Shown: piece after piece, positions 25,536 through 35,432 of the stretch
Numbering within the stretch: position 1 is the stretch's first letter
How the letters are laid out: each line of letters begins with the position of its first letter
Source: Acidobacterium sp. S8
GTDB lineage: Bacteria; Acidobacteriota; Terriglobia; Terriglobales; Acidobacteriaceae
Direction: 5' to 3'
Assembly (NCBI RefSeq): GCF_009765985.1
Contig: NZ_LMUM01000024.1
Location: 1 to 64,000 of the forward strand
DNA: 64,000 bases
The notes under the pieces: model-generated
Seen by the model: the letters and a program-made list of their open reading frames with translations, nothing else
Databases searched by the model: none
Told to the model about the DNA's origin: nothing
Made by a program: the position numbers and the translations under genes

Positions 25536-26624
25536 TCATCTCGAGCCGAGGCTGAATATTACATATGCCTCGGTGTCAACTTCTACAGGCTCGCCATTTA
25601 ACAGATATGGCTTATATACCCACTGTCGTACGGCGTCTAGTGCGGCTTGCTGCAGCATTAGCGGACCTGAAAGTACGCGAAGAGATTGGATATGACCCTC
25701 CCTGGAGATCGTCGCGTCGAAGATGACGGTACCCTGTATGTGAGCTTCTTTGGCCTCCATCGGGTATTTGGGTGCAACTTTCTTTATCTGACGTCCTGTG
25801 TCACTCAGACTTTGAACCTGCGATAAGGAGATACGCTTTGTTACCGGGATCGCATCTGCAGGGACTGCCGTGGTCAATTGGGAAGCTTCGCTAAGTGGTT
25901 CAAGCGTGTCGATATGAATTGTAAGTGAAGGTCTTGCCTGGAAATAGAGTTGTATATCGCGAGGAATATAGCGGCCTTGAAACTGAAAAAAATGACTGAA
26001 CAATGTCTGGCGAACCAAACTGCGGGTATTCGAGTACAAAAGAACTGGTTTCTTGGGATCAAAACAATAAGATATTGAGTCTTCGTCTGCTTTTTCGCCG
26101 TGGCGGCTCAACGCAGAGCAGGTTAGCTCGGTAGTGCCGAATTTGCGAATCAGATCTTGTTTATCCAAATCCTGAATATCTTCGGGAGAAGGGACGGGTT
26201 GAAGGATTGCTGATCTGAGCAGTCGTAATGGATCAAGAGGCCAGCCCGGCGCGCCCGAATGGAAGATGCCGTGATCTGTGCCGTACTCTTCCTGGGAAAA
26301 TTCTGAGCCATGGTAAACAAGCTTATAGTCCCTTTCGCTCACCCACCATTCTTCGAATGTTCCCTGGTCTTTTGATTTGCCGTCGGAATCAAAGATTTGA
26401 TAGCTAGCCGTCAAATGCCATGGCTGTCTATTCGTGTCCTGCAAACCATTTAATTCCCACCCGAGTTGCAAGCGTTCTGTCGGATCAGTTGGAAGGGGTG
26501 GTGGATTCACTTGAACTACAGATGTTGGCGATTGTGTAGTGGGCGTGTCGGCGGGCGATTGCGAAGGAGCCGAAGTCTGTGCGAAACCAAGGAGTAGAAG
26601 AGCAGCAAGAGACAGGGATAGCAT
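25536..26624 (-). CDS. Exported protein with C-terminal TonB domain
   Basis: A 362-residue protein with an N-terminal signal sequence (LSLAALLLLGFAQTSA) and a Pro/Thr/Ser linker. A large central domain of unknown identity follows (about residues 50-265). The C-terminal TonB domain has VAPKYPMEAKEAHIQGTVIFDATI and the AALDAVRQWVYKPYLLNGEPVEV signature. The classical TonB cytoplasmic/membrane anchor followed by a long proline spacer is replaced by a cleavable-looking signal. This form probably interacts with outer-membrane receptors or serves a signalling role rather than being the main energy transducer. ExbB/ExbD are not in the window. Confidence 0.83.
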   Translation of the reverse strand: MLSLSLAALLLLGFAQTSAPSQSPADTPTTQSPTSVVQVNPPPLPTDPTERLQLGWELNGLQDTNRQPWHLTASYQIFDSDGKSKDQGTFEEWWVSERDYKLVYHGSEFSQEEYGTDHGIFHSGAPGWPLDPLRLLRSAILQPVPSPEDIQDLDKQDLIRKFGTTELTCSALSRHGEKADEDSISYCFDPKKPVLLYSNTRSLVRQTLFSHFFQFQGRYIPRDIQLYFQARPSLTIHIDTLEPLSEASQLTTAVPADAIPVTKRISLSQVQSLSDTGRQIKKVAPKYPMEAKEAHIQGTVIFDATISREGHIQSLRVLSGPLMLQQAALDAVRQWVYKPYLLNGEPVEVDTEAYVIFSLGSR

Positions 26625-26828
26625 CTATAAACCTTTAGGTCTTTGTGGGGTGACAATTTGCTTATTGTTTATTTCCGGAATTCTATCAATCTTTCTTTGT
26701 ATGAATCACGGTTCGACCAAACCAAATAGCTGAGAACCCATATTTCCGGGAGGCCAGGGACACTCTGCGCCGGATACGCGCTTCGCTTACAATCAAAGTT
26801 CACCCTTTCATTTCCAAGGAGCACGGTT

Positions 26829-28412
26829 TTGAGCAGCAATAAGCAGGTGCGGCGCGCACTTTTGAGCGTCACTGACAAGAGCGGTCTGGTTGAGTTTGCC
26901 CGCAAATTGACCAAGTATGGCGTGGAACTGGTATCCACCGGCGGCACAGCCAAGGCTCTGCGCGATGCTGGACTTGCGGTGCGCGATATTTCCGAGCTGA
27001 CCGGCTTTCCAGAGATGCTTGATGGCCGTGTGAAGACGCTCCATCCCAAAGTGCATGGCGGCATTCTGCATATTCGCGAAAATGCCCAGCACGTAGCCGC
27101 GGTTGAAGAGCACGGCATTGAGCCGATCGATATGGTGGTCGTGAATCTCTATGCCTTCGAGAAGACGGCAGCACGCGAGGGCGCGAAGTTTGCCGAGGTG
27201 ATCGAAAATATTGATATCGGCGGCCCCTCGATGGTGCGCTCCGCTGCCAAGAATTTTGAAGATGTGGCGATTGTTACTTCAACAGCCGATTATCCGGCTC
27301 TGGCTGAAGAGTTGGCGGCCAACGCAGGCACGCTGAGCCGCGAAACCCGCTGGCGTCTGGCGAAAAAGGCTTTCGCGGTCACGGCAGCTTACGATACGGC
27401 CATCGCCAATACGCTGGAGAAAATAGCGTCACCCGAACCGGCAGAAGCGCCGGTACAGTTTGCTGATCCGGCGACGGCAGCTTTTCCCGAGGCGTTACGC
27501 ATCAATTACCCACTGGCCATGAGTCTGCGCTATGGCGAAAATCCGCATCAGAAAGCGGCGCTCTATGCCGATGGCTCCGGTACCGGAATCGCCGGCGGCA
27601 AGCAGCTTCAGGGTAAGGAGCTGAGCTACAACAATCTGGTGGATCTCGATGCGTGCTGGGACCTGGCGCAGGAATTCGATGAGCCGGGAGTTGCCATCAT
27701 CAAGCATACGAATCCCTGCGGCGCGGCGACGGGCGCAACCATCCTTGAGGCTTATCAGAAGGCGCTGGCGGCTGATCCGGTGTCGGCGTTTGGCGGCGTG
27801 ATCGGAATTAACCGCGAGGTGGATGAGGCTGCCGCGGAGGAGATTGCCAAGCTGTTCGTTGAAGCGATTGCCGCGCCGAGCTTCTCGGAAGCTGCACGTC
27901 TCCGCTTTGCCGCGAAAAAGAATTTGCGTCTGGTCGAAGTGAAGTCTGCCCAGACCGAACGCGTCGTCAAGCAGGTCTCAGGTGGAATGCTTCTGCAGGA
28001 CGCAGACCACGGTCACGTTATTGCTGCTGAATTAAAGACGGTGACAGAGCGCAAACCGACCGAGGACGAGCTGGCAGCGCTGCTTTTTGCATGGCGTGTC
28101 TGCAAGCATGTGAAATCAAATGCGATTGTCTATGCGCGCAACGGGCAAACCATCAGCGTTGGGGCGGGGCAGATGAGCCGCGTGGACGCAGCAAAGTTTG
28201 GCGCTCTGAAGGCGATTCTGCCGCTCGAAGGCTGCGTTGCCGCTTCTGACGCTTTCTTCCCGTTTCCTGACGGACTGGAAACAGTGGTTGCGGCAGGGGC
28301 GACGGCGGTAATTCAGCCAGGCGGCTCGGTCCGCGACGATGAAGTGATTGCCGCCGCGAATCGGCTGGGCGTGGCGATGGTTTTCACCGGAATGCGGCAT
28401 TTCCGGCACTGA
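26829..28412 (+). CDS. purH: Bifunctional AICAR transformylase/IMP cyclohydrolase PurH
   Basis: Catalyses the last two steps of IMP synthesis: formylation of AICAR by 10-formyl-tetrahydrofolate, then ring closure. The 527 residues comprise the N-terminal MGS-like cyclohydrolase domain ([31 protein letters not shown]) and the C-terminal transformylase with the Lys-His pair in [11 protein letters not shown] and [14 protein letters not shown]. The start is a TTG with AAGGAG at 26816-26821, 7 bases upstream. The next methionine lies well inside the fold. Confidence 0.97.
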   Translation: MSSNKQVRRALLSVTDKSGLVEFARKLTKYGVELVSTGGTAKALRDAGLAVRDISELTGFPEMLDGRVKTLHPKVHGGILHIRENAQHVAAVEEHGIEPIDMVVVNLYAFEKTAAREGAKFAEVIENIDIGGPSMVRSAAKNFEDVAIVTSTADYPALAEELAANAGTLSRETRWRLAKKAFAVTAAYDTAIANTLEKIASPEPAEAPVQFADPATAAFPEALRINYPLAMSLRYGENPHQKAALYADGSGTGIAGGKQLQGKELSYNNLVDLDACWDLAQEFDEPGVAIIKHTNPCGAATGATILEAYQKALAADPVSAFGGVIGINREVDEAAAEEIAKLFVEAIAAPSFSEAARLRFAAKKNLRLVEVKSAQTERVVKQVSGGMLLQDADHGHVIAAELKTVTERKPTEDELAALLFAWRVCKHVKSNAIVYARNGQTISVGAGQMSRVDAAKFGALKAILPLEGCVAASDAFFPFPDGLETVVAAGATAVIQPGGSVRDDEVIAAANRLGVAMVFTGMRHFRH

Positions 28413-28599
28413 AATTAGCTAGATACCAGATAGCTCCATCTTAGCTTCGCGAAGGTGGGGCACCAGCTTTTGTTGCTGCTTAGCCCAAAGTCCTGAGCGT
28501 GGCAAATCTGCTCTGCGACACAATCCGGTTTACAATCGTCTTATAAAGACTAGAGGCTGCTTAAAATCAGAGCGGCGTCCAAATATAGGCCGAAGTTGC

Positions 28600-30789
28600 A
28601 TGTCGCGCGGCTGCACAATGCTTCGAAGCCACTGGCAGGGGTTCTCCTTGAAGCAAATTCGCAAGGTTCCGTTCGTTCGCAGTCATCGTCTCCTTACCGT
28701 GGCTACCCTGGCGGTGGCTGCTGTGTACCAGCCTATGTATGGGCAGAGCAATACGCCTGCCGCACCTTCCAAGCCTGCTGGATCCGATACGGCCCCACAA
28801 CCGACAGATCGCGCCGCAGCCTACTATCACTATGCGCTTGCCCACAGTTACGAGGAGATGGCCACGACTTACGGCCGTCCTGAATACGCCACGCGCGCCA
28901 TTGAAGAGTACAAGCTCGCGCTCAATGCCGATCCGGAATCTCCATATCTGAACGCACACCTGGCAGAGCTGTACTTTGAAACCGGGCGCGTACGCGATGC
29001 GATTGCTGCCGCAGAAGCAGAGATCAAGAAGAATCCTGACAATCTTGAGGCGCATAAGCTGTTGGGCCGCATTTACCTCCGGTCGCTTGGGAATATGCAG
29101 AACGGTGGTCCGGCGGACCAGATGCTGAAGCTGGCAATCGGCGAATACACCGAGATTGTTCGGCTGGAGCCCAATAAGACGGAGAACCGCCTGCTGCTGG
29201 GCCGACTTTACACTCTGAGCCATGACTCTGCTCACGCTGAAGAGCAGTTCCGAGCCGCTCAGAAGATTGACCCTGATTCTGAAGATGTAGTTTTGAATAT
29301 TGCGGGCCTCTACAGTGAGCAGGGCGACAATAAACGCGCCGTTCAGATACTCTCCGCGCTGCCTCCGGATGACCAGACCGCCAAGACGCTTTATGCCCTG
29401 GGTCAGACCTACGACCAGATGAAGGACAACAAGAATGCTCTGGCCTCCTACCAGAAAGCGTTCGATCTTGAGCCGGACAATCTCGATGTAGAGCGCGCGT
29501 TGGCGCAGGCACAGCTTACTGACGGACAGGAAGCGGCTGCGCTGAAGTCTTTCAAGGATGTGGCCTCGGGAGATCCAAGCGACGCGCAGAGCCTGCTGCG
29601 GATTGCGGAGATCGAACGTCGCCAGGGCAAGTACGACGATTCGCTCACGACGCTCAAAAAGGCCAAGGATCTGGTTTCTGATTCGCTGGAAATTAATTTC
29701 AACGAAGCGCTAACCTATGACGCGCTTGGCCAGTATGACCACGCAGCGCAGATTCTCGAAAAGCTTGTCAGCGATTCAGAACATGTAACCGGTCAATATT
29801 CGGATAGCGAGAAGAACAACCGCTCGATCTTCCTCGACCGTCTCGCCAATGTGTATCGCGAACAGGGTAAAACCGATCAGGCAGTTGCGACCTACCAGAA
29901 GATGGCTGACATGGGCGGAGATTACGTTCTGCGCGGCTATACAAATATGGTCGATGCCTACCGCGACGCGCACGAATACGATAAGGCGACGGCTGCTGCC
30001 CGCGAGGCGGTCACGAAGCTTGCGAACGACAAGGACGCCGATCGCGATGCCAAGTTGATGCTGGCAGCACAGCTGGCGGATACGGGTAAGACCGAAGAGG
30101 GGCTGAATCTGGCGAAAAGCCTGCTCAACGATTCCGACCCGGGGAATCAACGGTCCGTGCAATTGCGGCTGGCGGAGATTTATACGCACCTGAAGAAATG
30201 GAAAGAAGCAGGCGAGGCCATCGACAAGGCCGAAGCGCTTTCGAAAACTCCAGATGACAAGGTATATGTCTACTTCCTGCGCGGAACGCTCGAAGAACGC
30301 CAGAAGCACTATGACGAAGCTGAGGCTCAGTTCCGTAAGCTGCTTGAGATCGATCCGAACAATTCGCTTACGCTCAACTATCTCGGCTACATGATGGCCG
30401 ATCGCGGCGTGCGTCTGCAGGAAGCACTGGCGATGATCAAGAAAGCTGTTCAGCTTGATCCGCAAAACTACGCATATCTGGACTCTTTGGGATGGGCCTA
30501 TTACAAGATGGGTGACTATACAGAGGCCGAAGATAGTCTGACGAAAGCTGTGGCTCGCAACAGCACCGATCCTACTGTTCACGACCATCTTGGCGAGGTT
30601 TACGAAAAAACGAATCGCCTGAAGCTGGCGGCCGCGCAGTGGGAACAGTCGCTCAATCAGTATGCCAAGACGGTTCCAGCCGACGCCGATCCCGGCGATA
30701 TCAGCAAGGTGCAGAAGAAGCTTGATAGCGCACGCGTCCGGCTGGCAAAGGAATCCTCAGGCTCGCTGGACAATAACAGCAAGCAATAA
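28600..30789 (+). CDS. Large exported tetratricopeptide repeat protein
   Basis: A 729-residue protein with a basic N-terminus and hydrophobic segment (LLTVATLAVAAVYQPMYGQ) compatible with a signal peptide. It is then almost entirely TPR motifs from about residue 65 to 700. Good repeats include YATRAIEEYKLALNADPESP, NALASYQKAFDLEPDNLDVE, EAEAQFRKLLEIDPNNSLTL and DYTEAEDSLTKAVARNSTDP. No catalytic domain is visible. Similar proteins scaffold envelope complexes or lipoprotein/polysaccharide export. It is followed 2 bases later by dgt, but a functional link is not obvious. The start codon is uncertain; an ATG at 28618 is also possible. Confidence 0.85.
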   Translation: MSRGCTMLRSHWQGFSLKQIRKVPFVRSHRLLTVATLAVAAVYQPMYGQSNTPAAPSKPAGSDTAPQPTDRAAAYYHYALAHSYEEMATTYGRPEYATRAIEEYKLALNADPESPYLNAHLAELYFETGRVRDAIAAAEAEIKKNPDNLEAHKLLGRIYLRSLGNMQNGGPADQMLKLAIGEYTEIVRLEPNKTENRLLLGRLYTLSHDSAHAEEQFRAAQKIDPDSEDVVLNIAGLYSEQGDNKRAVQILSALPPDDQTAKTLYALGQTYDQMKDNKNALASYQKAFDLEPDNLDVERALAQAQLTDGQEAAALKSFKDVASGDPSDAQSLLRIAEIERRQGKYDDSLTTLKKAKDLVSDSLEINFNEALTYDALGQYDHAAQILEKLVSDSEHVTGQYSDSEKNNRSIFLDRLANVYREQGKTDQAVATYQKMADMGGDYVLRGYTNMVDAYRDAHEYDKATAAAREAVTKLANDKDADRDAKLMLAAQLADTGKTEEGLNLAKSLLNDSDPGNQRSVQLRLAEIYTHLKKWKEAGEAIDKAEALSKTPDDKVYVYFLRGTLEERQKHYDEAEAQFRKLLEIDPNNSLTLNYLGYMMADRGVRLQEALAMIKKAVQLDPQNYAYLDSLGWAYYKMGDYTEAEDSLTKAVARNSTDPTVHDHLGEVYEKTNRLKLAAAQWEQSLNQYAKTVPADADPGDISKVQKKLDSARVRLAKESSGSLDNNSKQ

Positions 30790-30791
30790 CT

Positions 30792-31949
30792 ATGGCGCTT
30801 CCCGCAGGCTGCCGAGTCTCTGACGCCGCAGGCGATCCGCTTGCGGCGCGTGTTTTTGCCGAGCCGCCGCATCCGTATCGTTCTCCTTTTCAGCGTGATC
30901 GCGGTCGCATTATTCATGCCCGCGCTTTTCGCCGGCTCGCAGGCAAGACGCAAGTCTTCACGCATCGATATTCAGATCATTTCCGCAGCCGCCTCACACA
31001 TACGATGGAAGTTGCGCAGATTGCGCGCACCGTTGCAGCGACACTCGGACTCGACGAAGACCTGACGGAAGCGCTGGCGCTGGTGCATGACATTGGGCAT
31101 CCACCCTTTGGCCATGCCGGCGAACGAGCTCTCGATGAAGCATTGCGCGGCCACGGTTTGCGCTTCGATCACAACCTGCATGCGCTGCGTATCGTGGAGC
31201 ACTTCGAGTTGCGGTATGCCGCATTTCGCGGATTGAATTTAACGCTTGCCGTGCGCGAAGGCATTATCAAGCATTCGCATGATTATTCAACCGCCGAGCA
31301 TCCGGAGCTTGCCGCCTACCTGCTCGATAAAAGGCCACCGCTCGAAGCGCAGATCATCGACCTCGCCGACGAGATTGCTTACCTCACCGCTGACCTTGAC
31401 GACGGTATGGAAGCGGAAATTCTTAACACCGAAGATATTCGCCGGCATGTGCAGCTTTTCGAGCGCTTCTATCTGCCGATGAAGGCAGAGTATCCCGATG
31501 CACCGGACAAGCTGGTTTTCAATGAAGCATTGAAGCGCGTGCTCAATGCGCTGGTTGATGATCTGATCGCGGAAACAACTCGGCAGGTGAAAGCTGCTGG
31601 CGTCAGCACTCTGGACGACGTTCGCAATACTCCGTATCGTCTTGCGGCTTTTTCTCCAGCGATGGAGGCATTGCGGCTGGAAGCGAAAGGCTATCTCTAT
31701 GCGCATCTTTACAACTGCGAAGAGCTGAGCCGCGATCATGATGAGGCGGAACGAGTGATCGCTGAGTTATTTGAAGCTTGGACTGCGAATCCATCGCTGC
31801 TGCCGCCGAGCTATGAATCGCGCGTCGAGGAAGAAGGCGCACCGCGGGTCGTCGCTGATTACATTGCTGGAATGACCGACAACTTCATCATGGCGCAGCA
31901 CGCGGTCTTCAAAGGGCGTCATCTGGATTCTTTGCCACACCCGGAATAA
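30792..31949 (+). CDS. dgt: Deoxyguanosinetriphosphate triphosphohydrolase-like protein
   Basis: An HD-domain nucleotidase that hydrolyses dNTPs to deoxynucleoside plus triphosphate. The 385 residues contain the N-terminal FQRDRGRIIHARAFRRLAGK segment, the metal site built from RLTHTMEVAQIA and VHDIGHPPFGHAGERAL (HD motif), the LTADLDDGM segment with the later Asp, and a helical C-terminal domain. It lies 2 bases after the TPR gene, and the following gene is convergent. Substrate preference between dGTP and other dNTPs cannot be inferred. Confidence 0.93.
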   Translation: MALPAGCRVSDAAGDPLAARVFAEPPHPYRSPFQRDRGRIIHARAFRRLAGKTQVFTHRYSDHFRSRLTHTMEVAQIARTVAATLGLDEDLTEALALVHDIGHPPFGHAGERALDEALRGHGLRFDHNLHALRIVEHFELRYAAFRGLNLTLAVREGIIKHSHDYSTAEHPELAAYLLDKRPPLEAQIIDLADEIAYLTADLDDGMEAEILNTEDIRRHVQLFERFYLPMKAEYPDAPDKLVFNEALKRVLNALVDDLIAETTRQVKAAGVSTLDDVRNTPYRLAAFSPAMEALRLEAKGYLYAHLYNCEELSRDHDEAERVIAELFEAWTANPSLLPPSYESRVEEEGAPRVVADYIAGMTDNFIMAQHAVFKGRHLDSLPHPE

Positions 31950-31961
31950 CGTCGTGAAGAG

Positions 31962-32990
31962 CTACTGCACTTTGCCGTGAGGCCGCAGCCGCCGCAATTC
32001 CTGCGCGCAGGCCAGAGCGTTTACCGCTGCCAGCTTTAGATTGTCGAATCCAGCCCACACCCAGAAGTGCCGTGTAGCCAGCTCGCTTCCATCTGCCGTG
32101 CGCACGCGTACCAGAATGTCATCCTGTCCGGCCGAGCTGAGATTGCTTGGCGGATCGGAATCGCCCAGCACCACGTCGACATGCTCACCATTCAGGGCAG
32201 CTTCAAGGTGTTCCATGCTCACCGGCTCGCTAAGCTCCAGAGCCAGCGAAATGCCATATCCGTGAAATACCGGCGCATGCAGCAGCTGAATCGCAGCTTC
32301 GGGCAGCTTGCCATCGGAAAGCCCGGCGTAGTGGCGGCGAATGCGCGCCTCGCTGGCCCCAAGATGTATTTTGGCCGCTTCACCAAGCGAAGGGAGCAGA
32401 TTGAAAGCCACCTGCGCGTCGTAGATCGCTTTTGGCAATGTCTGAAAGCTCAGCAGGCTCACCGTCTGTTGATGCAGCTCGTCCAGTGCAGCGCGGCCAT
32501 ATTCAGAAGCAGGCTCGAGCACCGTTGCTGAAGCCGAACTTACTTCGGCGACGTCCTTTGCACGCTGCAGCAGAAGCGCCAAAGCGACCGCTGCCGGATG
32601 CGCCGGGACCACGGCAGGCGTTTGCAGGTCGGGTGTGGAGGCTGTCTGCTGCGCCCACGGCGCAAGAACCAGCACTTTGGCTTCGCTCTCAAGCGCGTAG
32701 CTCATGTCAATGATGCTTGCGCCCGCTTTGTGCGCATTCTTCCAGTGTTTGCGCGTTACTTCTTCGCTTCCGGCAAAGAAAGTGAAGTCCACGTTGGCGA
32801 AAGCGCCGGTTTCGATGCGCTGAATGAAAGTCACTTCATCGCCAACGGATTCAAGCTGGCCAAGCGCGCCTTCATCGTCCATCAGGAGAAATTCGGAGGA
32901 GCCGAAGACCGACTCGCTCAGCGCTTCATTCAATTCTTTGCCGCGCAGCGATGCCGCGCCTACGATTGCGATTTTGTATGTATCTGGCAT
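31962..32990 (-). CDS. Asd-like protein lacking catalytic residues
   Basis: A 342-residue homologue of aspartate-semialdehyde dehydrogenase (Asd/ArgC superfamily), with an N-terminal NAD(P)-binding domain (KIAIVGAASLRGKEL) and a C-terminal dimerisation domain. Where active Asd has N-P-N-C with the nucleophilic cysteine, this protein reads A-H-P-A-A (Ala134). Where the catalytic histidine is expected in a V-x-G-H-S motif, it reads HAPVFHGYGISL. It is therefore unlikely to be the biosynthetic enzyme. E. coli Usg is a precedent for an Asd paralogue of unclear role. It is the third gene of a psd-pssA operon (5-base gap), implying a role linked to phospholipid synthesis or membrane assembly. The ATG at 32990 is chosen since the Rossmann strand begins there. 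Confidence 0.8.
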   Translation of the reverse strand: MPDTYKIAIVGAASLRGKELNEALSESVFGSSEFLLMDDEGALGQLESVGDEVTFIQRIETGAFANVDFTFFAGSEEVTRKHWKNAHKAGASIIDMSYALESEAKVLVLAPWAQQTASTPDLQTPAVVPAHPAAVALALLLQRAKDVAEVSSASATVLEPASEYGRAALDELHQQTVSLLSFQTLPKAIYDAQVAFNLLPSLGEAAKIHLGASEARIRRHYAGLSDGKLPEAAIQLLHAPVFHGYGISLALELSEPVSMEHLEAALNGEHVDVVLGDSDPPSNLSSAGQDDILVRVRTADGSELATRHFWVWAGFDNLKLAAVNALACAQELRRLRPHGKVQ

Positions 32991-32994
32991 TGGC

Positions 32995-33819
32995 TCACAA
33001 AGTCGTTGAGGGTGGAGGAAGTCGCCGGCCACGGCGCGACGAATAGGCGATACGAGCCAGAATACCCGAGAACATGTACATCAGCGCCATAAGAATCAAA
33101 ACATATTGCGAAAAGAAGACCAACGCATAGAGCACTAATCCTATTAGTACCATCCATTGAAAGGGATGCCGGTTGGAGAGGTTGATCTCCTTGCCGCTCC
33201 AGAAACGCCAGGTGCTGACCATGAGAAACCCGATCAGTCCGACAAGGACCATCCAGATGATCGCTACCCAGTTGATGGAGATGGGCACGCCCTTGAAAAA
33301 ATGAATCACCGCTGCGATCACGCCTGCAGATGCAGGAATGGGCATGCCTACGAAATACTTTCTTCCCGGACGTCCCGGATTCTTCGGCACCGGATCGTGA
33401 CTGATATTGAAGCGAGCAAGCCGGCTTGCACCGCACAGCAGAAACAGAAAGCAGACGAAGGCTCCCAGCTGCACGATCTTCTGCCGGAAGTCAGGATTGC
33501 CCATTGCCGGGAGCATGCGAAAACCCCAGGTGAAGGCCAGAATGCTAGGCGCGACGCCAAAGGTAATCACGTCTGCCAGTGAATCCAGCTCTTTGCCGAA
33601 GTCGCTGGTAGTGTTCGTCATGCGCGCGATGCGCCCATCGAGCGCGTCAAAGGGAATGGCGAAGCCGATGGCGAGCGCGGCCCAGTCGAAATGATGCGGT
33701 TCCTGTACCGACCCCTGCAGGCTCTGCGTAATCGCGAAATAGCCTGCCGCGATATTTCCTGCCGTAAACAGCGACGGCAGAATGTACATCCCGCGTCTCC
33801 GCCGCCTGCCGTTGGCCAT
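32995..33819 (-). CDS. pssA: CDP-diacylglycerol-serine O-phosphatidyltransferase
   Basis: An integral membrane enzyme making phosphatidylserine from CDP-diacylglycerol and L-serine. The 274 residues carry the complete CDP-alcohol phosphotransferase signature D-G-x2-A-R-x8-G-x3-D-x3-D at Asp61-Gly62, Ala65-Arg66, Gly75, Asp79 and Asp83, with seven to eight membrane helices. The N-terminus is strongly basic (ANGRRRRRG). The ATG shares one base with the upstream psd stop (TAATG), giving a tightly coupled pair for phosphatidylethanolamine synthesis. Confidence 0.95.
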   Translation of the reverse strand: MANGRRRRRGMYILPSLFTAGNIAAGYFAITQSLQGSVQEPHHFDWAALAIGFAIPFDALDGRIARMTNTTSDFGKELDSLADVITFGVAPSILAFTWGFRMLPAMGNPDFRQKIVQLGAFVCFLFLLCGASRLARFNISHDPVPKNPGRPGRKYFVGMPIPASAGVIAAVIHFFKGVPISINWVAIIWMVLVGLIGFLMVSTWRFWSGKEINLSNRHPFQWMVLIGLVLYALVFFSQYVLILMALMYMFSGILARIAYSSRRGRRLPPPSTTL

Positions 33820-34505
33820 TAAGCGAGCGACTCCACTTCCAGCTCTGTGAATGCTGTTTCGGCCGTGATTTGCGGAATGTGAGCGAGAATAGTGGCTCCG
33901 CCCTTAACGATATCGCCCTTCTTCACCCGCAGCTCAGCATATGCGGGCATCAGCACGTCCACGCGCGAGCCAAACTTGATGAGCCCGATGCGCTGGCCCC
34001 GTTCGACGCGGTCGCCCGCCTTGAAATTGAAGACGATGCGGCGAGCCAGAAGTCCGGCGATCTGCTTGAATGCGATCACATGGCCATCGTCAGTCTCAAC
34101 CACGGCGAGGTTCTGCTCATTCTTCTCCGCAGAGTCCGGATTCAACGCGTTCAGGAATTTGCCCTTTTGGTAGCGGACCTCGCGCAGAGTTCCTGCCACC
34201 GGAGTGCGGTTGACGTGTACGTTAAACACGCTCAGGAAGATGCTCAGGCGCAGGGTCTCGCCCGAAGGCGTCATCACACGGTCAATGGCCGTCAATTTGC
34301 CGTCAGCGGGAGAGACAATCAGGCCATAGCCCTGAGGAATGGCGCGTCGTGGGTCGCGAAAAAACCAGAGAAAAAATGCCGCCAGCAGCAGCGGGATCAG
34401 TGCCCAGAGCCAGCCGCCGGTGAAGAAATGCACCACTCCTGCAACAATCAGCAGTGCCAAGCCGTAGAGATAACCGTCACGAACCATGAGAGATACTTCT
34501 CTCAT
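33819..34505 (-). CDS. psd: Phosphatidylserine decarboxylase, short (archaeal-type) form
   Basis: Pyruvoyl-dependent enzyme converting phosphatidylserine to phosphatidylethanolamine at the membrane. The 228 residues include two N-terminal membrane helices, the [10 protein letters not shown] segment, [15 protein letters not shown], and the self-cleavage site in [10 protein letters not shown] (cleavage expected between Gly179 and Ser180, giving the pyruvoyl alpha chain). It is much shorter than the E. coli enzyme but normal for the short family. An internal ATG at 34487 would remove six residues and is equally plausible. It is the first gene of the psd-pssA-Asd-like operon. Confidence 0.94.
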   Translation of the reverse strand: MREVSLMVRDGYLYGLALLIVAGVVHFFTGGWLWALIPLLLAAFFLWFFRDPRRAIPQGYGLIVSPADGKLTAIDRVMTPSGETLRLSIFLSVFNVHVNRTPVAGTLREVRYQKGKFLNALNPDSAEKNEQNLAVVETDDGHVIAFKQIAGLLARRIVFNFKAGDRVERGQRIGLIKFGSRVDVLMPAYAELRVKKGDIVKGGATILAHIPQITAETAFTELEVESLA

Positions 34506-34539
34506 TATAGGGTCTTTCGCAAGCTGGAATTGTTTTGAA

Positions 34540-35301
34540 TCAGACCTCGCGTTCCGTTGCGCCGAATATCTCCCCGTTCTGCCCTTTTTGCGCGAATACG
34601 ATCAGCCGCATCTTTGTGTGCGAAACGCCCTTGGGTAGCTTGATTTCGACCGGGCCGGAAAACGGGCCGTGCAGCGGCCCGACCTTCTGCAGCACCCGCA
34701 CCACGGCTACATGTTTCAGCGTTTTACCGGAATTTTCGCCCTTGGCCACGCTGGAAGTATCCTCGTCATCTGCGAGCACGGCGTATAGCGTCGTTCCCTT
34801 CGCCGTCTGTTGGGAGACTTCGGGCACGGAAACCGTAGCGTGCAGAACATCGTCTGCCCACGAGGCGTACGTGATTCCGATTTGCAGTTTGCCCGGCTGT
34901 GCTGCGGCGGTTTCAATCGCGTGCGCGATCTGCGGACCATTGCTGCCGTTTACCTGCGCCATTCCGTCGATGACCATCTGCGGCGTGTAGACACTCTCCA
35001 GGTGGAAGCGCTGGTTGTATTCATTCTGCCGCTCTGTCCAGGCTGCAGACGAAAAAGGATCGTGCCAGCCGTCGTGGTTCCAGTAGTCCACATGCTCGCT
35101 GAGGACGATGATCGGGACGCCTGCGAAGATCTTCCCATCAATCTGGACCAGCACAGCGTCTGCCGGAGGGCAGCTGGAGCAGCCCTCGGAGGTAAACAGC
35201 TCGGCAACAACGGCAGGCTTCGACGGCGTGCTGTCCTGCGCCGAAATACCCAGCGACAGGGCAAACCCCATGCCGACAAGAACAAAAGAGCGGAAGTTCA
35301 T
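34540..35301 (-). CDS. DUF1223 exported thioredoxin-like protein
   Basis: A 253-residue protein with a signal peptide ([21 protein letters not shown]) and the family-defining segment [21 protein letters not shown], containing a CXXC pair about 40 residues in. Other typical parts are [20 protein letters not shown] and [16 protein letters not shown]. The fold is thioredoxin-like and the location periplasmic; the redox partner and function are unknown. The ATG at 35301 has AGGTGA 5-6 bases upstream and starts the signal peptide; the ATG at 35322 is less likely. It is on the same strand as psd, 34 bases upstream of it. Confidence 0.88.
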   Translation of the reverse strand: MNFRSFVLVGMGFALSLGISAQDSTPSKPAVVAELFTSEGCSSCPPADAVLVQIDGKIFAGVPIIVLSEHVDYWNHDGWHDPFSSAAWTERQNEYNQRFHLESVYTPQMVIDGMAQVNGSNGPQIAHAIETAAAQPGKLQIGITYASWADDVLHATVSVPEVSQQTAKGTTLYAVLADDEDTSSVAKGENSGKTLKHVAVVRVLQKVGPLHGPFSGPVEIKLPKGVSHTKMRLIVFAQKGQNGEIFGATEREV

Positions 35302-35432
35302 AGGCGTCACCTGGTAACGCAAGAAGAATCGCTCATTTGACGCGAAGTAGAAAGGCCTCGTTACACCGGATCAGCGGCATAATTCGCACGTTTCAACAGG
35401 ATCAAACGTGGAATGACGTCGAAGGCCGCCCT

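Noticed and set aside
31962-32990. Annotation as functional aspartate-semialdehyde dehydrogenase (asd)
   Set aside because: Both the nucleophilic Cys and catalytic His positions are substituted, and the neighbours are phospholipid genes.
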